A stretch of DNA of 64,000 bases from Aptenodytes patagonicus (taxonomy: Eukaryota > Chordata > Aves > Sphenisciformes > Spheniscidae): the NCBI RefSeq assembly GCF_965638725.1, contig NC_134950.1, forward strand, positions 141,661,636 to 141,725,635, read 5' to 3'. The notes below the pieces were generated by a model. The model had not been told where the DNA came from, ran no database searches, and saw only the letters and a program-made list of their open reading frames with translations. Shown here in pieces: positions 10,711 to 21,168 of this stretch (positions are counted from its first letter, which is position 1; every line of letters starts with the position of its first letter). The translations under genes were made by a program, and so were the position numbers.

Positions 10711-12147
10711 AAAATGTTGGATTTACTTGCAGTTTTCACTTGCTTGAGAGGCCCTCATGGAGTCTGAAGAAGAGAGTGAGTGTTAGGACAGAGATATGTT
10801 TACAGTGGTGGGCAAAGTCTGTAAGCGTCCTTGGGGACTGTGGTTGCTATCTGAATCCAAATATTTTTAGGAAGTAGAACATTCTGTTGCAACACTTTTC
10901 GTTCTTCAGTTTGAAAAGTATGTCACGTGTAAAAATGGGAAGCATTCTCATAACTTACTAGTTGGTAGTCCTTTTGGATTTTACTGATATCACCATGGTC
11001 TTCAAATGCAGATCGTTTCTTTGGATATTAAGAAAGACCGGTATCCTGGAAGTAAACGTGATTCTTAGTAAGGTGGGACAAGGGTGTTCCCTTTGGTCAC
11101 AGCTGAAGAGGGTATAGGCTCATTTTTTTTAATAAAGGCTCTTAAGATAAGCTAAATATTATGCCCTTGACATATTTCAAAACATATTTAACAAGTACTT
11201 AAGCTATTTAAAGCTTTAAATACGGATTGACTAGAAAACAAAAAAGCAATTCATTCAATGCTACTTCCTCTTTCCTCATAGCAGGATACTTGCTGCTGAA
11301 AATACACAAAACTTTAAGTCTTTTAAGTTAAAACCATCATATTTCATTCTAAAGGCTGTTATCCTGAGGGGGTACTTGCTCCTTTTTTCTTTTCGGGCTA
11401 TGCTTCTGTCCTATTTTAAATGGTAACAGACAATAGTCACCATTACCCGCCAAACTTAAAACTAATAAACGTCATAAGAATTTAGTCTCTTCCTCAGTCT
11501 TTAATGCTTGAAATACTCAGTAACTGAAAAATGCTACATAATGTCCAGAAAGAAACTGAGTCAAATGAAGAATGCTGCATATTTTGTGTGACTTAACAGC
11601 TCAACCAATAACACGTTATTTTCATGCAAACATGCTATGTTATTTTTTGGCTCCATGGGACTAATTTCTCACTGCAGATGTTTTTCTTATTGTTGAACTC
11701 TCACACCTATAGGGACTTAAGGCCACACTACCTACTGTAAGTCTGTCTTAAATTATTCTGTGGGCAGAAATTAAGCACTTGCTTAAATCTTCAGCTTTGG
11801 GGCACAGAAGCATTGAAATTCACCAACTTTATTGGTAGTATGACAATGTGTGTTCTTCAAATCCCTAAAAGAAAAGTTCCACAATTTGTGATATTTTATA
11901 GTTAACTTATGGGTTGGTAGATCTATCCTAGCAATTCAGTTCTGTGATCTGTTACTATTTCCTCAGTAGTTTGGGGGTTTTTATGGGTTTTTTTTTTTAA
12001 ACATACAAATGCACTTTGTTAGTCCCTGGTTCTTTTTTTTTGTTATTTCATATATTGTTTTTATTCTTAAAATTCCAGTCCTGCAAGGCCTTAAATTCCT
12101 GCTTAGCTTTTTCCACTGTGAGTTTTCCTTAGGGGACAGAGGAACCA

Positions 12148-12153
12148 TTTATT
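12148..12153 (-). terminator. Polyadenylation signal AATAAA after the 12.2-kb exon candidate
   Basis: TTTATT on the plus strand reads AATAAA on the minus strand, about 60 bases after the stop codon of the candidate exon at 12212-12387. That spacing is normal for a short terminal exon. It is convincing only if the exon is real. Confidence 0.25.
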
Positions 12154-12211
12154 CCACGTAAAACCAAAGCACGTGCTTGGCCTTAGTTTATAACTGCTTG
12201 GTAGCAGTCTA

Positions 12212-12387
12212 TCAGTATCCAGTACGTTTCTTTGCATTTTTGTAGTGTACTGTTTCTGCAGGAGAACTATTTTCACAGCTTGGCAATATTCTCTCTGCAT
12301 TAAAATATTCAACCATCTTCTTTAAAGCTGCTTCTTTAAAGCCATCTTCTACCTCTTTCTTCTTCATGAAATCAAAGATGGTATTCC
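12212..12387 (-). CDS. Candidate terminal coding exon converging on NDUFA4
   Basis: On the minus strand an acceptor (GCTGTCTTTCAG) ends at 12388. It opens a frame entered in phase 1 that runs 57 full codons to TGA at 12214-12212, with AATAAA about 60 bases later. The peptide is rich in lysine, glutamate and alanine and looks helical in its first half (FDFMKKKEVEDGFKEAALKK, then MVEYFNAERI). It ends in a basic tail, KNAKKRTGY. If real, it is the last exon of a gene transcribed toward NDUFA4. No family was recognised, and a matching upstream donor was not established. Alternatives are a decayed pseudogene or chance. Confidence 0.28.
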
Positions 12388-12655
12388 CTGAAAGACAGCA
12401 TGAAGAAACGATTGCAGTTTGGATTTTTAGGATTCTAGCTTCTAACATTCATCTTTGGTTATTAACTTTTATGAAAAAACTAAATCCCATCATTAATAGG
12501 AAAACTGAGGTCTTTCATTAACATCGTGGCATGTAATTTTGCTTGAGCAGATGTCATGTGTTATCTGAAAGAGACTGATACTCTGCTGTCTTACATTTCG
12601 ACTAAGACTGATGCAGCTGCTACGTTCCAGATTGTGGCAGATTTTTTTGGAATGA

Positions 12656-12839
12656 TCAGTGTAGGTCTGGCCTGCATGTCTCGTTAACGAGCCACGTACA
12701 GAAGATTTGTCTGTTATTTTTGCAATACAGCATTGTGCCTGCCACTGCCAGATTTCTGTTAAGGCAGTCATTCTGCACCTCCTTATCAGTGATCCTGATA
12801 TGCAGCAGCGTGATTAAATCTGAAATTAATTCTTCCCAC
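12656..12839 (-). CDS. Weak exon-like segment upstream of the 12.2-kb candidate
   Basis: A good acceptor (ACAGTTCTTTCTATCCTAG) ends at 12840 on the minus strand. It is followed by an open frame reading WEELISDLITLLHIRITDKE, which ends at a stop at 12656. A second frame stays open from 12771 to 12493. No donor with the phase needed by the 12387 acceptor was found, so the link to that exon is unproven. The product is unknown and chance is quite possible. Confidence 0.12.
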
Positions 12840-15800
12840 CTAGGATAGAAAGAACTGTAGGTTTCCATAGTTTTTGCACATGAACACATGCTCCATGAAG
12901 CACGTTGTAATGTATTCCCTTTGGTTGTATTTTTAGTATAGCCAGTAAGTAGGATTTATGTTATTTGCCTGCAGTAGGGAAAGTTCCTCGTGAATATAAA
13001 ATATCTAACTGCCTGTAAGAAATTAGAAGGGTGTGTCTGATATTAAAAGAATAATTTAAATTTTGCATAGGATTTCTAGCCAAATGTCATCTGAGGAAAT
13101 ACATTTCAGATCTCTTTTCAAGCTCTGCTTTACCTTTAAAGTTAGTTTGGTGTGTTACTATTGAATGACCTTTAAAACTAAGCAAATGTATGTTTAATGC
13201 TGATTGGACTGTAATACTTTGTCAGAAAGAAAGGTTGAAAAGTTATTACAGGAATTTTAAGAAGGTATTTAGAACAGAAAATGAGTTGTTGAAAAAAAAT
13301 TAGAAATGTGCAAGTGCACACAAAGTTATTGTTTCTACTCATGGGCCAGCCTTACTATGAAAGCAACTGTATGAGCTAGAAAACCCTTTCTCCAGGACAA
13401 AGTGAAGCACAGCAGGTCTATGAGAACTCCAAAAAATAGGTGTTCACTTGCATCATTGCCACGCTACGTTTTTTGTATTACTTCATAGAAAAGCTTACTC
13501 TTTAGTCTTCTCTTTTGAAATCCAGAAGTTGGTTGACTTCATGCTTTCATGATTTCATGATCCATCCACTTTTCCTTAGAAGTGGTCTTGGCATCAGCAT
13601 TTAGTCATGAGAAGTTCCAAGGAAGCTCAAATCGTTTCATCTCCTCCTCTGATCTCTAAGCTGCTTAAGAATGTCTCTGGATACCACTATGATGGCATGT
13701 TTCCCAAATGTGTGTTAGTTCTGGTGCCATCCAGCTTGGATGAACTTTGGGGTTTTTTTAATAATTTCAAAATATTATTATCTATGGTTGGTAAGGCTTA
13801 ACACTTTCTTAGTAAGAATGACATGAGCCAGTACAATACAAGAAAATAGACACCCCTGCCATTCTTGAGAAGCAAATCTATTTTTAGCATCCAGAGTAAC
13901 ATTTATCTAAACCAGAAAGTATTCTACATTTTTTTCTTTTTCTCCTTTTTTAAAGTTTCAGGTAAATGAAACTAAAAAGTAATTTTTAGACTTTCTAAGC
14001 TAATGTTATTCTCACAGTTACCAGCCGAAGAGCCTATGAGATCACCACACTTTGGCTTGCCCAATTTTTTTTCTCTTCTCTTTTCAGTCAGAATCAGTAT
14101 CACTTTAGGTAATGTGAAATGAGAACTTAAGTATGCAAGTCAAGGCAAGACCAATGCATTCAAAGTTTTGATATGTTTGCTGTCAGCATTTACCTAACCT
14201 TCATTTGCTACTAGAACTGATACAAGACTGGCACGTGGAATTCCTGCAAGAGACAGCAAGTTCTGAAGATGATCAGAAAATAGTTTATTAACACACAGCA
14301 ATGCATACATTATAAAGGAGAATAGAAATTCTGCTGGTAATATTCATGACTATTAGCAATGCTTTATAACTTAGACACCTCAAACAATATTTCTAGGGTC
14401 ATTAATTTGAATTACTTTGGACAAAATAATGCACTATGCCATTTACAGTTCATCACTATAATGTAAAGACAACTTTTTTAGTAGAACTGCACAAGGCATA
14501 ACACAATAGACAAATTTATAGACTTGTTTTTTTCACATTGGAAGCAAAGTAACTATGAACATGAAATGTTTTCTAATTTTAGCTTCCTTACTGCAGGCAA
14601 ATGAAACAAACTGCTGAGAAGGTAATGAAAACAGATTACTTAATGGTGAAAAAATCTGAGTGCCATTCTTTCTCTACCAGTGGTGCCACTGCTGGAATTT
14701 AATGGGGTGGCACCAGCGTGTCTGAATGAAGATTTTGGTCCTAGCTGTTTAAAAATAGGGTTGAATCTAATAAGATTTCCTCAGTACTGATAACATTTTT
14801 CCTTTTTTCTTTTTTTTTTTTTTTTCTAGATTGAGAGCAGGAAAATAGCAGAACTCATTCTCAACAGGAAGAATTTCATCCCAATTTCAAACTTCCTACT
14901 CTAGTACCACTTACATCTCATGACAGTCTATGGGATTTTGATAGAGTGTTAAGGGGATAATATGCTTCAGATGTTGATCTTATCCTCATGATGTGTCAAA
15001 CAAATTTAACTTCCTAGCATTTTGGAAGCTTAGGGGAGGAAAATTCATCCCTGCAATAGAGACAATGTGCTTAAAATGACCAGGGAACACTGAAATGGTT
15101 TTGTGCACGTGCAAATCATACCTCTCCCTCCCCTTTATAAAAGCCCAGGTAAGTTCAGGAATTATTCCAGAAAAAAAGGAATACTATACATGTGATGGAA
15201 TAGGCAGGAGGAGTTACATCAGTAACATCAGTACATCAATTACAAGAATTTCTTGATTTCAGTGCAGGAGTTTTCTCTGTTTGTGTCCATCAATTTCTAC
15301 ATGTATTTGACAAATGCAAAAGTTGTTCATTACACATACCATGACTTCTTGGCCTATTAGGATGCAGTGAGAATTAGGCTGAGAGTAAAAACAACAGCAT
15401 GATATTCCAATGGGTTTAAATTATTACTCAAAACAAAAAAGCTGTTTCTGCTGCTGGAGGTCTGGTGCACCATGTTCTGAATTTAGACTTCTAATGACAA
15501 GTTTGTATTAGTGCAATAGTGTGAAATAAAAATAAAAACAAGTTTATGATTAATTTTGAAAATATAATTCTTTCTTTCTACATAGCCCCATAATGGCATT
15601 CTTTAAAGATTAACTTATTTCTAAAACATTCAAATAATGTAAAATGTATATACGAATCCTATGTCAACTGTATGTATTTTAATTTGATATGCTTTCTCTT
15701 AATGATTTCAGTGTCAGTAATTGTTTATATTAGTTTGAACATAGTATTTTATATCTCACCCTACATTACTGTACCTGAACACAACTTGTCTTAAACCTTC

Positions 15801-17738
15801 AAACAGGAAAAGGGTTTCACAAGATCTTCTGTCTTAAATCTAATTTTATTCTTATGTATGAGAATTAAGCACCTGCATCACTGGAAAGAGTTGTTCAGCA
15901 AATTGTTATTCAGCATCGGAGAAGGGATCCCATCCCTCCTTCTGTAATGGAGTGTAACAAAGTAAGCAGTTGAATATATCTCTCCCCAAAATAAGGAGAG
16001 CCAAAATTTCCAGGAGCTGTTTTATGCTGGTGGCACAACGTCAAAATACGAAAGAACTCTTTTGCATGGATGGATGGACAGGTAGTGAAGAACCACCACC
16101 CTACCTGCTCTTCATCCAGGGCCCTGGCAATTGTCTGCTTTATCAATCCCTGGCAGAAGGGAAGAAGGCCAGGAGTTGACTAATGGCCCAGGTTACAACA
16201 GCTGTGTGTTTAAAGAAAAATCTAGACTGCCACGCAATATTTACATGGTGAGGATAAAAAAGATGACTCAAACCTTATCTGTTTCCCATATCAATTCAAA
16301 TCTTTCACAGCTGGCCTGCTAGCTGGAGTAAAGATTGGTCAAGTTTTTACAAATTCCACAATTTAATAACCTGAGGTTGAGCTGATAATGAACAGAGGAC
16401 AATGGGCAAAATTAAAATGCGATCTTCAAATTTACAGTACCTTGCCAAAGAAATATTTCCACCATGGAGCACAGCATGAGGTGGTCAGGCAGGTAGGTTT
16501 GATTTATGTAGCACATAGCAACAGACCTCCTAATCCTGAAGCCTAGTTGCTTGCCCCAGCAGTCAAATGAGTCATGTAGCTGCATTCACCGGCTCATGGA
16601 GCTTAAACAGTACGCTTCAGAAACAGTGGAGCTCTTCTGGACGAAGCTTAATATTCCATTATCTACCTGTGTGCACATCAAACGCAAAATAAACAGTCTG
16701 GTAGCGTATCTGAAATTCTACTTGGATGTATTTCGCTGTGTTTCTCAGTCATTGCAGAGAGCTTTTATGGGAAAGAAGAATGAGCTTTTTGACACCCCAG
16801 AAAGAGAGATTTGTTACATCCAAAGCAAGGAGAATGAAGAGACAGAAACAAGTGGCCTACTCACTCAGGCATAGGAAAGCAGAGGATGTAAAATGTGCAG
16901 TGGAAGTGTAATGAATTCCTCCATTACAAATTATTGTCACAGGGAAATGTTTTTGTACATGAATTTTGACACAGAAAATTGGATGGATTTTTTGTTTGTT
17001 TGTATGTTGCATTTATTGAAAATGAAAAAAAGCTTAGTGACAGCAGTATATAAATGTGTATAGATATGTTGCCTAAGGTCTCCATTTTTCTTATCTTCAG
17101 TCTTTATTCTCTCATCTTTTCCTCAGCTAGATAGCCATGGTTTCTGCTTACTAGCCTGAGAAATCCTCTTCACTCGTGTACCTTCTGCTTGTCAGGAGCT
17201 TTCCTTCTGTCAGGCTATGCTATTTCCTGACATGCTAGAATCACTGGCTACTTTTGTGTTAAAAAGAAATAGCACCTTTTCCCATCAACATCTCATTACA
17301 GCTGTGACACTAGCTTTCCAAGTAAGCAGGAAAGTTAAGTAAGTGATCCAAGTAAAACTTTGTAGATTTTGCAGTAGAAAACTGCCTTGATACAAAAATA
17401 TCTACCAACAAACTGGGGATCATTGGTGGAAGCCTGACCTCTCTGAAAAAGAAGGGATGTCATACACTGGCCACAGCAATATCTGAAAAAGAAAACTCAC
17501 TGTACATTAAATAGCTTGAAGATTATTAGCTGTATGAAAATTCTATGAGAACGTGATTTGGTATCTTAAAACCAAAATAAGTTAGTGCCATATACACAAA
17601 GAATAGAATAAAAATGTATTTGACTTAAAAGTGCATCTGTAAAGGACACAAAGGTATTTGTATTCTGTATTGTTTTGTTTTCTACTGAAATACTGTTTAT
17701 ACTAAGTAGGGATATGAAATAATTGTAGATTCAGAAGT

Positions 17739-17743
17739 GAGGT
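17739..17743. repeat. Left target-site duplication of the solo LTR
   Basis: GAGGT immediately precedes the TG of the LTR and is repeated exactly at 18339-18343 after its terminal CA. Together they mark the 5-bp staggered cut of a retroviral-type integration. Confidence 0.9.
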
Positions 17744-18002
17744 TGTGCTGATTTTGGCTGGGGTAGAGTTAATTTTCTTCCTAGTGGCTAGTGTGGGGCC
17801 ATGTTTTGGATTTGTGCTGGAAACAAAGTTGATAACACAGGGATGTTTTAGCTATTGCTGAGCAGTGCTGACACATAGTCAAGGCCTTTTCTGCTTCTCA
17901 CCCCACCCCACCAGCGAGTAGGCTGGGGGGGCACAAGAAGTTGGGAGGGGACACAGCTGGGACAGCTGACCCCAACTGACCAAAGGGATATTCCATACCA
18001 TA

Positions 18003-18010
18003 TGACGTCA
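18003..18010. promoter_or_regulatory. Palindromic CRE site in the LTR
   Basis: TGACGTCA is the full cAMP-response element consensus bound by CREB/ATF proteins. It ends 9 bases before the LTR TATA box, a typical enhancer-promoter arrangement in retroviral LTRs. Binding is inferred from sequence only. Confidence 0.6.
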
Positions 18011-18019
18011 TGCTCAGCA

Positions 18020-18025
18020 TATAAA
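18020..18025 (+). promoter_or_regulatory. TATA box of the LTR promoter
   Basis: TATAAA occurs within GCATATAAAGC, directly downstream of the CRE. Transcription would be expected to start about 25-30 bases later, near 18,050. It may be inactive. Confidence 0.6.
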
Positions 18026-18338
18026 GCTGGGGGAAGAAGAAGGGAGGGGGGGACGTTCAGAGTGATGGCGTTTGTCTTCCCAAGTAACCGTTACGCGTGA
18101 TGGAGCCCTGCTTTCCTGGAGATGGCTGAAGACCTGCCTGCTGATGGGAAGTAGTGAATGAATTCCTGGTTTTGCTTTGTTTGCGTGCACAGGTTTTGCT
18201 TTACCTATTGAACTGTCTTTGTCTCAACCCATGAGTTTCCTCACTTTTACCCTTCTGATTCTCTCCCCCATCCCACTGGGGGGGAGTGAGCGAGCGGTTG
18301 CCTGGTGCTTAGTTGCCAATTGGGGTTAAACTGCGACA

Positions 18339-18343
18339 GAGGT
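18339..18343. repeat. Right target-site duplication of the solo LTR
   Basis: GAGGT directly follows the terminal CA of the LTR and matches 17739-17743 exactly. Confidence 0.9.
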
Positions 18344-20444
18344 ATACAACGTTACTTGCTTCTAACCAGTTTTGTGTAATATTGTGCAAGGACTGATACA
18401 AAACCTGTTGAAATAAAAAGAGAGTTCCCCATCAGCTACAGCAGGCTTTGTATTAAGAGCCTGTTGACTATTTTAGGGTCAGGAAGGAAGGAAGAAGCAC
18501 AGAAACCTCTGGGTGGAAATTTGCATGCCACTGTAGTCAAATGGAGTTTTGTGATTGCTTTGCATGAGACCAACATTGCCCTTTAGGACTGGATTTTCAG
18601 TTGTGTAGAGATGGTTCACAAAAAACACTTTACCAATCCAAGGTGTCCGAGATGACTTTTAGAGCTACTTTGTATATTTACTATTTTGTACCTGTATACA
18701 AATAGATTTAACTTCAGCAAGGTCAGTTTTTGCATAATCTTTTGACTCAACTCCATTAATTCTGTCGAACGCATACTATTTTGGATTTTATCTCTATTTC
18801 CTTAGCCAAATAAACTTTGCTCTTTTTAAGCAATCTTGACTATATTCATTTTCTTAGGACTAATTAGCGCATGCAACTTCCAACAGAGAAGAAAAATTAA
18901 CTTCTGATTTCTGGTGAGAGGTGTGTTTGGATGTTCTAGCTAACGCCATCAGTTAAGGGACCGTACGGTTTGCTTTCAAGTATGCCCTAAACCTTAAGGA
19001 AACCTAGTCAGCAAATTGCTGTACTCCACAGCAGTATGCCTTTGGGCAAACAAGCCTATTTTTTCACACTAGTAGCAGTCTAGCCACATCAGCATAGCAT
19101 ATTGCATCTGTCCAGGCTAGCAGAGCTACCTAACGCTACCATAAGGCCATGGCTGCCTGTCTCCAGGCCAGCTTGTTAAGAGCTATCTCAATTATTGCTG
19201 TGCAGCACTGCCCTCTGCCTTGTGAATTTATGTAGACTAGAACATGCTTAATGATTTTAAAGGGCAAGACTGAAGGATTTAGACTGTTTCTATGATTTTT
19301 TTTTGATTGGAAGAAAAAAAAGCCATGGGATTTCTTTTTTTTTTGTGTTTGCACACTAAAATATACAAACAGGACAAAGAATGTACATTATAAATAAGCA
19401 GTGATTTGCGATTTTTGTAGACCTGTATGAAATACTTTCTGCTAAAGTATGTACATATATGTACATGTAATACATGTCATATATAGGTATAGTATGCACA
19501 CATGAAATATTTTTGAATATTTGCGCTTCAGGTGATATGTTACTTATTAATATGGTGACGTGCATGCAGCCACTACAGAGCGCTCATCTCCCGTGGCATT
19601 TAAATGGCATACGCTCTTCTCTCCTTCATGAGCATGGTGTGTCCTTTTGCAGCTGAATCTGTACAGGGAAGCCAGTTATTAAAAGAGAGGCAGTCACGCT
19701 GGGCAAGCAGCAGGCAGGATTTCTAGGGCTGAGCTCCGTGTTGCCGGGGTTGGAAGCAGGCCACCGAATGGTGCGCTGCACCAACCCTCCAAGCCTTTCC
19801 AGCTACACTTACATCTGTGCATCATTAGAGCAGGGAAGGATACTGCAGTCACCCAGTGGCTGTTTGTGAACAGGTCTCTTACCATTTTACTGCCTGGAAA
19901 GGAAAATTTCTCTTTATCTTCTCTCCACTGGCTTCCCAGGTGTGAGGTGTGAGGTGCTACAACAGTGATTACACTGATAATGCACATCAGGCAATAAACC
20001 TATTTCTTAGCGTGTTTTAATATTCCATGTTGGTATCCCAGCATGCTTGAAAAGCAAACCTTGCTGGTGTTTATTTCTCTGTTCTTCCATGAAGTTTATG
20101 ATTTTCTAAGTAAAGGAGGACCCTACCAACACTCTTTCAAATATAGCATTGCTATTTTGTTGAAATGTCTTTCATCTTGCTTTAAAAGATGCTTCCTTGA
20201 GAACTGATCTATTTCACACAAAATTTTGCTGGGTGGTGATAAATGGCAGACCTTTATTATGAAATCTTGGCTTCTTTCAATTAATATTTACTATGAACAA
20301 TTAATGCAGGAATAAGCTCGGTTTAATCTATCTATCCAAATTTTAAGGAGATTTTACTTAATAGTAAAAAGGCATCTATTTGGGTATTTAGAAGTTTAAC
20401 AAGTGTAATAAAAGTAGGCATCATCATATTCACTGCACTTGCAT
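18344..20444. other. Gene-poor interval with a perfect palindrome
   Basis: This is non-coding, AT-rich sequence. ATGTACATATATGTACAT at 19449-19466 is a perfect 18-base palindrome inside a TA/CA-rich patch. A minus-strand open frame at 19694-19987 has no recognisable features and is taken as chance. Confidence 0.6.
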
Positions 20445-21168
20445 GCAGTGCTACAGGCTTGGGGAAGGGTGGCTGGAAAGCTGCCCGGTGGAAAAGGACC
20501 TGGAGGTGTTGGTCAATAGCCAGCTGAACATGAGCTGGCAGTGTGCCCAGGTGGCCAAGGCCAACAGCATCCTGGCCTGTATCAGAAATAGTGTGGCCAG
20601 CAGGAGTAGGGAAGTGATCGTGCCCCTGTACTCGGCACTGGTGAGGCCGCACCTCAAATACTGTGTTCAGTTTTGGGCCCCTCACTACAAGAAGGATGTC
20701 GAGGTGCTGGAGCGTGTCCAGAGAAGGGCAACGAGGCTGGTGAGGGGTCTGGAGAACAAGTCTGATGAGGAGCAGCTGAGGGAACTGGGGTTGTTTAGCC
20801 TGGAGGAAAGGAGGCTGAGGGGAGACCTCATCGCTCTCTACAACTACCTGAAAGGAGGTTGTAGCGAGGTGGGTGTTGGTCTCTTCTCCCAAGTAACAAG
20901 CGATAGGACAAGAGGAAACGGCCTCAAGTTGCGCCAGGGGAGGTTTAGGTTGGATGTCAGGAAAAATTTCTTCACTGACAGGGTTGTCAAGCCTTGGAAG
21001 AGGCTGCCCAGGGAAGTGGTTGAGTCACCATCCCTGGAGGTATGTAAAAGACATGTAGATGTGGTGCTTAGGGACATGATTTAGTGGTGGACTTGGCAGT
21101 GCTAGGTTAACGGCTGGACTTGATGATCTTAAAGGTCTTTTCCAACTAAACCTAAATGATTCTATGAC
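20445..21168 (+). mobile_element. CR1 LINE, 5'-truncated copy 2
   Basis: This copy has a long open remnant of the CR1 ORF2 C-terminus, about 213 codons from 20443 to 21084, without an internal stop. It reads [19 protein letters not shown], then [20 protein letters not shown], and later [13 protein letters not shown] short 3' untranslated region and an ATTCTATG octamer follow. The missing 5' part includes the endonuclease and most of the reverse transcriptase, so it cannot move alone. By eye it is over 90% identical to the minus-strand copy at 31.8 kb, suggesting a comparatively young subfamily. Confidence 0.96.

Larger units (their letters stand above)
10711..17738. other. Gene-poor interval
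   Basis: This is AT-rich non-coding sequence with scattered homopolymers, for example a T run near 14,812. Apart from minus-strand exon-like segments at 12.2-12.9 kb, nothing gene-like was supported. A plus-strand open frame at 16551-16874 has no recognised domain or convincing splice context. Confidence 0.6.
17744..18338 (+). mobile_element. Solo LTR of an endogenous retrovirus, 595 bp
   Basis: The element starts TGTGCTG, ends GCGACA and is flanked by identical 5-bp duplications. It contains a palindromic CRE, a TATA box about 280 bases in, and a G-rich segment near 18,280. No gag, pol or env sequence follows. It is therefore a single LTR left by recombination between the two LTRs of an old provirus, the usual fate of such insertions. 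The type is one I associate with multicopy avian endogenous retroviruses. The 5-bp duplication would fit an ERVL-like class, but I cannot assign the family firmly. Perfect duplications and canonical ends suggest a fairly recent insertion. The orientation (promoter order) is plus. Confidence 0.92.

Noticed and set aside
15910..16179. Opposed open frames of about 70-78 codons on both strands
   Set aside because: No recognisable motif, and the acceptor- and donor-like matches are no better than background.
16551..16874. 107-codon plus-strand open frame
   Set aside because: No recognisable domain, no convincing splice or polyadenylation context. Its length is within what chance gives across the window.
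17744..18338. An internal retroviral coding region belonging to the LTR
   Set aside because: The right target duplication directly follows the LTR end, and no gag, pol or env-like sequence lies on either side. It is a solo LTR.
20443..21084. 213-codon open frame as a cellular gene
   Set aside because: It is the C-terminal remnant of CR1 ORF2. The same applies to frames at 10246-10551, 31852-32427 and 55821-56626.
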